Shown here in pieces: positions 60,679 to 64,000 of a stretch of DNA of 64,000 nt. The stretch's first letter is position 1. Each line of letters begins with the position of its first letter. The DNA comes from Fulvivirgaceae bacterium JP3-4 (GTDB lineage: Bacteria > Bacteroidota > Bacteroidia > Cytophagales > Cyclobacteriaceae), in assembly GCA_029309925.1 (NCBI GenBank), contig JARKND010000001.1:2790001-2854000 (forward strand), written 5' to 3'. Both the position numbers and the translations under genes were made by a program. The notes under the pieces were generated by a model. That model was not told where the DNA came from and searched no databases. It saw only the letters and a list, made by a program, of their open reading frames with translations.

Positions 60679-62490
60679 TTAAAACTCAAAAAGTTGAACG
60701 GACAGTGGATTGATCTCGATGGGTTCATCACCATCGATACTATGCGGCTGAAAAGAGGCAGGGCCGCCCCACTCGCTGGATGATGAATCGAATACCTTTT
60801 TTATGTTGAATGCAAACGGTTGGAGAAATCGCGCGGGCGCATCATTGAAATTCAACGCAATCACGAGATTGGCGCCATCGTGAAACCGCTGGAATAAAAT
60901 TACCTTTGGATCCGGTGATGGCAGAACAACCAGGGAGTCTCTTTCAAAACTCTGCAGCGCTTTCAGTGTTTTGCGAAAGCCGATGAGCGTCTTGTAGTAG
61001 CTGAACAGGATCTTTCCCTCTCCTTCCTTGTAAGACCATGACAACTTACACTTATTAAAAGTGTCTTCGCTTTGCGGGTCAGGAACTTCTTCCTTCCAGT
61101 TGAAATAGGAAAACTCTTTTTTTCTTCCTTCGCGAACGAGCTTCACAAGGTCTTCATCGGTGTGACTGATGAAATATTGAAACGGATTCTTTTCCCCATA
61201 TTCTTCTCCCATGAAAAGCATTGGCACATGTGGAGACAGCAGATAAGCTCCCCCTGCGAGTTTCAATCCTTCAAGCGACAGCTGTGAAGTGAGCCTGTCT
61301 CCTGCGAGGCGATTTCCAACCTGGTCGTGGTTCTGGGCAAAAACCACAAACTGATCGTACTTATTTTCAGGGGCGATGCCGAAGTATTTTTTGCGATGAA
61401 CAGAATAGTCACCTGTATATACATACGAATGAGTGAGCGCCTTCACAAGGTGGGCCGGCTCCCCAAAGTCTTCGTAGTAGCCGTCACGTTCACCTGTGAC
61501 AAGCGAATGAAGCGCGTGGTGATATTCATCGATCCATTGACCGTCCAGCCCATAGCCGCCAACAGCTGGCGGGTTGATGTATCTCGGGTTATTTAAATCG
61601 AACTCCGCAATCAGGACTTTTTTGCGGCCAGTTTCAACTTCGAGTGCTCTCACTTTTGCACGAAGCTCATCGATAAAATGGCGCGCGCTGAAATCCCAGA
61701 TGGCATGCACGGCATCAAGCCGCAGGCCATCGATGTGAAATTCATCAAGCCACATCAATGCGTTTTGCCAGTAGAAATTGCGAACACCATCACAGTACGC
61801 ATCATCATAGTTGATCGCACTGCCCCACCCCGTTTTATATTTTTCCGTGAAGTAGGGTCCGTACTCCGAAAGATAATTTCCTTCCGGACCCTGATGATTG
61901 TAAACGACATCGAGGATGACTGCAATTCCATGACGATGCGCTTCGTTCACAAGCCGCTTCAATTCTCTCGGACCTCCATAGGAATTCTGAACAGCGAATG
62001 GATAAACACCATCATAGCCCCAGTTCCGACTTCCGGGAAACTGCGACAGCGGCATTAATTCAATCGCGTTAACCCCAAGTTCCCTGAGATATGCGAGACG
62101 CGAAATAATTCCGTCAAATGTTCCTTCGTTCGTAAACGTGCCGACATGAAGCTCATACTGGATCATTTCACCCAGCGATAATCCTTTCCATTTATCATCG
62201 GTCCATGAAAAGTTTTTGTCCACCACTTCTGAATTTCCATGCACCCCTTCCGGCTGAAAGCATGAAGCAGGATCAGGAAGAATTTGTTGACCATCGATCC
62301 GAAATTTGTACTGCGTGCCGATGGCTGCAAAATCCACCGCAGCCGACCAATACCCACGGTCGTCTTTTGTCATTGGAAAAAACTTTCCATCGATCGATAC
62401 CTCCATTTTATTTTTTTCGGGCGCCCAGACAACAAATCGGGTTTTGTTGTCTTCGACAAAAGCGCCCACCTTCGGAAAATTCAATTGCAT
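60679..62490 (-). CDS. treZ: Malto-oligosyltrehalose trehalohydrolase
   Basis: Cleaves trehalose from the end made by TreY. 603 residues from the ATG at 62490 (MQLNFPKVGAFVEDN); the frame can extend to 62547. An N-terminal CBM48-like domain (FVVWAPEKNKMEVSI) precedes a GH13 barrel with Asp in IDGLRLDAVHAIWD, Glu in KVLIAEFDLNNPR and Asp in FAQNHDQVGNR, all intact. It heads the treZ-treY operon and is divergent from the GH57 gene at 62664. Confidence 0.96.
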   Translation of the reverse strand: MQLNFPKVGAFVEDNKTRFVVWAPEKNKMEVSIDGKFFPMTKDDRGYWSAAVDFAAIGTQYKFRIDGQQILPDPASCFQPEGVHGNSEVVDKNFSWTDDKWKGLSLGEMIQYELHVGTFTNEGTFDGIISRLAYLRELGVNAIELMPLSQFPGSRNWGYDGVYPFAVQNSYGGPRELKRLVNEAHRHGIAVILDVVYNHQGPEGNYLSEYGPYFTEKYKTGWGSAINYDDAYCDGVRNFYWQNALMWLDEFHIDGLRLDAVHAIWDFSARHFIDELRAKVRALEVETGRKKVLIAEFDLNNPRYINPPAVGGYGLDGQWIDEYHHALHSLVTGERDGYYEDFGEPAHLVKALTHSYVYTGDYSVHRKKYFGIAPENKYDQFVVFAQNHDQVGNRLAGDRLTSQLSLEGLKLAGGAYLLSPHVPMLFMGEEYGEKNPFQYFISHTDEDLVKLVREGRKKEFSYFNWKEEVPDPQSEDTFNKCKLSWSYKEGEGKILFSYYKTLIGFRKTLKALQSFERDSLVVLPSPDPKVILFQRFHDGANLVIALNFNDAPARFLQPFAFNIKKVFDSSSSEWGGPASFQPHSIDGDEPIEINPLSVQLFEF

Positions 62491-62663
62491 GAAATAATAG
62501 CTAAGCCTCCCCGTGTTATAAAAAACATGCCCTGAGAAAGCAATCATCCGGTTGTGTCATGAAGTATTGTGTCAACCAACAGGAGTGATTTGCAATTCGT
62601 CTGCTTGCAGGCGCTTTGAGGTTGGAACGAAAGTTTTACCACGTTCTGTGGGAGAAGTACGAC

Positions 62664-63941
62664 ATGAGCGCAGCGACACAGCATATCGACAGCAGGCATT
62701 TGGTTCTATGTTTTCATATACATCAGCCTAAGAGACTCGGGGGATACGCTGGCGGACCCGGCACACCAACAGCGGAAGAACTGGATCGCGAGATCATGGA
62801 GCGCATCGCCCGTGAATGTTACATTCCAACCAATAGGCTACTGCTCAGGCTGATCGAGCAGTATCCCAACATCAAACTGTCGTTCTCGATTTCAGGCCTT
62901 GCCATCGAGCAGATGGAAGCGTACGCACCCGAGGCACTCGAGAGCTTCAGGAAGCTGGCGGAGACGGGTTCGGTCGATTTCGTTGCTCAGCCCTACTATC
63001 ATTCGCTTGCCTTCATCCTCGACAGCGATGAGTTCGAGATCCAGGTTTTACAGCATGTTGAAAAGAGCATTGAACATTTTGGAATAAGACCTTCGGTGTT
63101 TAAAAACACCAATCTCATTTACAATGATGATATCGGTCGAAGGGTACACATGATGGGCTTTGAAGGCGTGATCACGGAGGGGTGTGAGCGGAGTCTGCGG
63201 CAGAATCGCGGCCAGCTGCTGTACGAGCATCGTGATGGCAACGGACTCAAGATACTGATGCGCCACCAGAACCTCAGCGATGACATTGCGTTTCGCGTGG
63301 GCAAAGGTTATTGGAATATCACAGCCGACAAGTACATGTCGTGGCTTGACGCCATGCCTGAACATGAAAACCTTTTAACCCTTTGTGTCGACTACGAAAC
63401 GTTCGGGGAACACAACAAGGCAGATTCCGGAGTGTTTAGCTTCCTGGAGCACCTGTTGCTGATGCTCGCTATTCAAAATACGTATAAGATGGTGACACCG
63501 GCCGAGGTTGTTCATAACTACAAGGCTGAGCGTCAGATCTCGATTCCCGATTACATCGCAACATCGGGGACAGATTTATCCGACTGGGTGGGCAACGATC
63601 GTCAGCGCGAAGCATTCAGCGCCATGATCGCCCTGGAGCAACCTCTTAAGAAGAAAGGCGATCCTGAACTCACCGCCCTGTGGAAAATATTGCAAGCTTC
63701 AGATCATTTCTACTATATGTCCGACAAGGCTCACGGTCCGGATAGCCTTTCGCCATGCAGTTCTGCAGAAGGTGCCTTCGATTGCTATATGGCATGCATT
63801 CAGTATATCAACCAGAAGATTGATCCGATGCTCGACAGTACAGGTGACAAGCATAATGAAGTACTCGAAGCAGAACGAAGAAACCTCAACATGCCGTTGT
63901 GGGCTCTTAAACTCGAATCGAGAACCGGACCAGTCGCTTAA
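62664..63941 (+). CDS. GH57 alpha-amylase-like protein with substituted nucleophile
   Basis: 425 residues from the ATG at 62664 (MSAATQHIDS); the upstream frame to 62616 would need a TTG start. The first GH57 motif (LCFHIHQPKR, about 15-24) and the probable acid Asp243 (LCVDYETFGEHNK) are kept. In active members of this group the motif after strand 4 reads like NTELIY with Glu as nucleophile; here it is KNTNLIYNDDIG, so Asn150 replaces it (codon 63111-63113, AAT). It resembles the described alpha-amylase-like GH57 homologues that lack a catalytic residue. It probably binds rather than cuts glucan, or acts in a new way. The next gene is a probable glgX. Confidence 0.86.
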   Translation: MSAATQHIDSRHLVLCFHIHQPKRLGGYAGGPGTPTAEELDREIMERIARECYIPTNRLLLRLIEQYPNIKLSFSISGLAIEQMEAYAPEALESFRKLAETGSVDFVAQPYYHSLAFILDSDEFEIQVLQHVEKSIEHFGIRPSVFKNTNLIYNDDIGRRVHMMGFEGVITEGCERSLRQNRGQLLYEHRDGNGLKILMRHQNLSDDIAFRVGKGYWNITADKYMSWLDAMPEHENLLTLCVDYETFGEHNKADSGVFSFLEHLLLMLAIQNTYKMVTPAEVVHNYKAERQISIPDYIATSGTDLSDWVGNDRQREAFSAMIALEQPLKKKGDPELTALWKILQASDHFYYMSDKAHGPDSLSPCSSAEGAFDCYMACIQYINQKIDPMLDSTGDKHNEVLEAERRNLNMPLWALKLESRTGPVA

Positions 63942-63966
63942 CATTTAACCATTTGTACTATTCAAT

Positions 63967-64000
63967 ATGAAGATTTATCCGGGCAGCCCGTATCCGCTGG
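63967..64000 (+). CDS. glgX: Start of a probable glycogen debranching enzyme (cut by window edge)
   Basis: Only the first 11 codons are inside the window: MKIYPGSPYPL. The pattern YPGxPYPLGA opens GlgX/isoamylase-type GH13 proteins, and the position 25 bases after a GH57 glucan protein and next to treZ-treY suits glycogen debranching. Eleven residues cannot prove the identity. Confidence 0.6.
   Translation, partial: MKIYPGSPYPL

Overview
The window reads as chromosomal DNA of a Bacteroidota bacterium, most likely a Cytophagales-type soil or water organism (Chryseolinea/Ohtaekwangia-like; the lineage is inferred from gene types, no search was possible). The evidence is a type IX secretion C-terminal domain of the gliding-motility kind, a TonB receptor with a carboxypeptidase-like N-terminal domain, many short lipoprotein signals, a Nudix-family sugar regulator next to xylose genes, promoters of the TTG-N19-TAnnTTTG type, and a lack of strong Shine-Dalgarno sites.

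Layout. 1-4540: end of tex, then pgi, pfkA and a ROK glucokinase on the plus strand (upper glycolysis). 4721-6568: a T9SS-exported repeat protein. 6565-19943 (minus): an alpha-glucan block with a large GH57 protein, glgB, a TreS-maltokinase fusion, glgE and two GH13 lipoprotein amylases. 20068-22768: a small membrane protein and a TonB receptor. 22846-34963 (minus): an oxidative sugar island with two TIM-barrel isomerase-like proteins, two very large lipoproteins that each join a sugar-dehydrogenase-like propeller to a cytochrome c domain, a DUF1080 protein, a free lipoprotein cytochrome c, a Gfo/Idh/MocA oxidoreductase and an inserted four-helix-bundle gene. 35106-40204: xylA, xylB, a divergent Nudix regulator and an MFS transporter. 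40230-43373: an OmpA lipoprotein, a GDSL hydrolase and a REP-associated transposase with a dense cluster of REP-like palindromes. 43374-51200 (minus): glpD, DUF3179, ROK kinase, PfkB kinase, beta-phosphoglucomutase and GH65 disaccharide phosphorylase. 51398-54901: small unknowns and a GMC oxidoreductase with its small partner subunit. 55308-57176: an ABC-F ATPase. 58030-64000: treY-treZ, divergent from a second GH57 protein and the start of a probable glgX.

How it fits together. The window holds most of an alpha-glucan/trehalose cycle: TreY and TreZ make trehalose from glucan ends; Mak makes maltose-1-phosphate; GlgE polymerises it; GlgB branches; GH65 plus beta-PGM and glucokinases feed glucose-6-phosphate to Pgi and Pfk. 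Two enzymes in this cycle have lost the residue expected to be the catalytic nucleophile: the TreS half of the TreS-Mak fusion (Pro207 for Asp) and the second GH57 protein (Asn150 for Glu). The oxidative island and the separate GMC/subunit-3 pair together look like a periplasmic 3-keto-glycoside pathway with cytochrome c electron transfer.

The spacers carry an unusual class of elements: short-word tandem arrays, often as two inverted arms. One pair brackets the four-helix-bundle gene, another brackets the transposase/REP region. Different arrays use different words but share the same architecture.
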